Assembly (NCBI RefSeq): GCF_010537335.1
Contig: NZ_AP019711.1
Location: 1,302,001-1,366,000 of the forward strand
Direction: 5' to 3'
From: Amedibacterium intestinale
GTDB taxonomy: Bacteria; Bacillota_I; Bacilli_A; Erysipelotrichales; Erysipelotrichaceae
Length of the DNA stretch: 64,000 nt
Each line of letters starts with the position of its first letter. Positions within the stretch are counted from its first letter, which is position 1. The notes beneath the pieces are model-generated. The model was not told the DNA's origin. It searched no databases and saw nothing but the letters and a program-made list of their open reading frames with translations. Shown one piece after another: positions 62,256 to 64,000 of the stretch. Position numbers and translations under genes: made by a program.

Positions 62256-64000
62256 ATGGAAAAAAGAAAAGGAAAATTAAAAATCTTTTTTGGATATTGT
62301 GCAGGTGTTGGAAAAACCTATATGATGTTAAATACGGCACATCAAAAATATGTAGAGGGAGTTGATGTTGTCATTGGTTATATTGAACCACATGATCGTA
62401 AAGAAACGATGGATCTGGTACATGGCTTGGAAACAATTCCAACAAAGCAAATAGAGTATAAAGGACATACTTTTAAAGAATTCGATTTAGACAGTGCACT
62501 AAAACGGCATCCACAGTTAATTCTTGTAGATGAATTGGCACATACAAACATTTCTGGTTCTCGTCATGAAAAAAGATACAGTGATATTGAAGAGCTTTTA
62601 CGAGCAGGAATTGATGTTTATACAACGGTAAATGTACAGCACTTGGAAAGTCTGCATGATATCGTAGAAAGCATCACCAGAATAAAGGTCAATGAAAGGA
62701 TTCCTGATCACATTTTTGATGATGCCGATGATGTAAAACTGGTTGATATTGAAGTAGATGATCTGCTTATTCGTCTTGAAGAAGGAAAAATTTATCCAAA
62801 AAATCGAGCAAAACGTGCCTTGGAACATTTTTTTGCGAAAGATAATTTGATTGCTTTGCGCTCCATTGCGTTAAGGCGATGTGCCGATCGTGTAAACTTA
62901 ATTGCCACGCCACATACACGTACCTTTGCCAAAGACCATATCTTAGTATGCCTTGGTTCTTCTCCAACAAATGAAAAAGTCATACGCACCGCATCCCGCA
63001 TGGCACAGGCATTTCATGCTGATTTTACGGCTTTGTATGTAGAAACCGATCAGCAGTCCCACATGTCTGAAAAAGCAATGGCACAATTACAATCCAATTT
63101 AAAACTGGCACGTCATTTGGAAGCAGATATAGTTTCTACCTATGGAAATGATATCCCTTATCAAATCTCACAATATGTTAAAACAAGCAGTGTATCAAAA
63201 TTGGTAATCGGTCGTTCTTATCAAAAACCATCTATCTTCAAAAAAACAACGATTGTTGATCGTTTAAATCAATTATCTCCTGACCTGGAAATTTATATCA
63301 TTCCTGATGCACGTTCAAAAGCCTCTGCACATTCGTCTTTGGATTTGAAATCGTATATACACTTTACAAAAAAGGAGACTTTATCCACCATTTCTATTTT
63401 GCTTCTTACAACACTTGCCAGCTATGGTATTTTTACAATTCAGCCAAATGCTACGAATGCAATCTTGCTGTTTGTATTAGCTGCCTGTGTCATTGGTGTT
63501 ACAACATTATATCCTATTTACAGTATTCTTGCCGCAATCTACAGCGTTACGATCATTAACTTTCTTTTTATTGAACCACGCTTTACCTTTGAAATGTCAT
63601 CAAGCCAATATACATTAATCTTTATATGTATGATTGCAGTATCTTTCACAATATCTTATTTTACTAGAAAATTAAAAAGAGAAAATATCTTAGCCAGTCT
63701 TCATGCCCACAGCATGGATGTACTGCTGGAAACAAGCCAGAAACTGCAAATGTGCAACACATATGATGATGTAAAAGAAGAAGCCTGTTATCAGCTGCAT
63801 CGTATGTTAAAAAGACTCATTATTTACTACCCTGTAAAAAATAAAACTTTACAAGAACCCACACTTTACAGTGAACAGCATATTAGTGATGATCTTCATT
63901 CATTATATACAAGTAAGGAGGAAACAGCCGTTGCGAAATGGGTATTAGAAAACAATAAAAATGCAGGTGCATCCACAAGTACTCTGCCACATGCAAAAGG
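62256..64000 (+). CDS. kdpD: Sensor kinase KdpD, N-terminal part (runs off the window)
   Basis: Osmotic/K+ sensor. The frame is open from the ATG at 62256 (GAAGGA upstream) to the window edge, 581 codons. KdpD sensory domain with Walker A GYCAGVGKTYM and Walker B LILVDELAHTN (about 1-215), a Usp domain (about 225-365), four DUF4118 helices (about 385-480) and the start of a GAF-like region; the kinase core would follow outside. KdpFABC or KdpE, if present, would lie beyond the right edge. Confidence 0.95.
   Translation, partial: MEKRKGKLKIFFGYCAGVGKTYMMLNTAHQKYVEGVDVVIGYIEPHDRKETMDLVHGLETIPTKQIEYKGHTFKEFDLDSALKRHPQLILVDELAHTNISGSRHEKRYSDIEELLRAGIDVYTTVNVQHLESLHDIVESITRIKVNERIPDHIFDDADDVKLVDIEVDDLLIRLEEGKIYPKNRAKRALEHFFAKDNLIALRSIALRRCADRVNLIATPHTRTFAKDHILVCLGSSPTNEKVIRTASRMAQAFHADFTALYVETDQQSHMSEKAMAQLQSNLKLARHLEADIVSTYGNDIPYQISQYVKTSSVSKLVIGRSYQKPSIFKKTTIVDRLNQLSPDLEIYIIPDARSKASAHSSLDLKSYIHFTKKETLSTISILLLTTLASYGIFTIQPNATNAILLFVLAACVIGVTTLYPIYSILAAIYSVTIINFLFIEPRFTFEMSSSQYTLIFICMIAVSFTISYFTRKLKRENILASLHAHSMDVLLETSQKLQMCNTYDDVKEEACYQLHRMLKRLIIYYPVKNKTLQEPTLYSEQHISDDLHSLYTSKEETAVAKWVLENNKNAGASTSTLPHAK

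Noticed and set aside
62256-64000. KdpFABC transporter genes in the window
   Set aside because: None is encoded here; the kdpD gene itself runs off the right edge, so the rest can only lie outside.

Overview
The window is A+T-rich DNA from a low-GC member of the Bacillota. Strong AGGAGG-type ribosome binding sites, CIRCE operators, pyruvate formate-lyase, a flavodiiron protein and a formate-linked riboswitch point to an anaerobic, probably gut-dwelling fermenter. Erysipelotrichia is a reasonable guess, but no marker gene fixes the genus. No rRNA, tRNA or CRISPR array was seen.

Layout. 1-9.5 kb: a partial Lys-rich protein, an IS1634-family element with 61-bp direct repeats, the HtrA protease, malQ, a PocR-domain sensor, a flavin reductase and a NatAB-like ABC exporter. 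9.6-13.3 kb: a GntR-controlled ABC module with an overlooked small membrane ORF, a second small membrane ORF, a GNAT acetyltransferase and a GyrI-like protein. 13.5-17 kb: pflA and pflB behind a convincing ZTP (pfl-motif) riboswitch with an overlapping terminator. 17-26.4 kb: housekeeping and sugar genes, a GH129/GH101-like intracellular glycosidase, a cytosolic VWA protein and a DUF349 repeat protein.

26.6-36.6 kb is an accessory island of exported redox proteins: lipoprotein or membrane-anchored flavodoxins, cyclophilin-like domains, a DUF4405 cytochrome-b-like membrane protein, a SUMF1-flavodoxin fusion, a LysR regulator, an aldo/keto reductase and a flavin reductase. Three of these genes are broken: two by single in-frame stop codons and one by three homopolymer indels. 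A fourth single-stop pseudogene lies at 50.3 kb.

37-43 kb: rlmD, a YihY-family protein, a lipoprotein, an FMN-dependent alpha-hydroxy-acid dehydrogenase with a reduced pyrophosphatase-like partner, an aldose epimerase and HAD genes. 43.2-45.7 kb: a complete ISL3-family element (8-bp target duplication) carrying a DUF6431 gene, a leader peptide, the transposase and a small coiled-coil ORF. It sits in the T-tract of the nagA terminator. 45.8-48.6 kb: nagA and a flavodiiron protein, whose terminator has been split by a 191-bp MITE-like element with 22-bp direct repeats. 48.6-53.9 kb: a metallophosphoesterase, small genes, NrdI-like flavodoxin and groES-groEL under two CIRCE boxes.

54-64 kb is a potassium cluster: a TPR protein, a split TrkA and TrkH; then two response regulators alternating with two KdpD-type kinases that have lost part or all of the KdpD N-terminus; then a divergent full-type KdpD running off the window. 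Two intergenic regions carry 11-bp-spaced direct repeats of the kind OmpR/KdpE-type regulators bind. One abuts the Trk operon promoter and the other lies between the divergent kinases.
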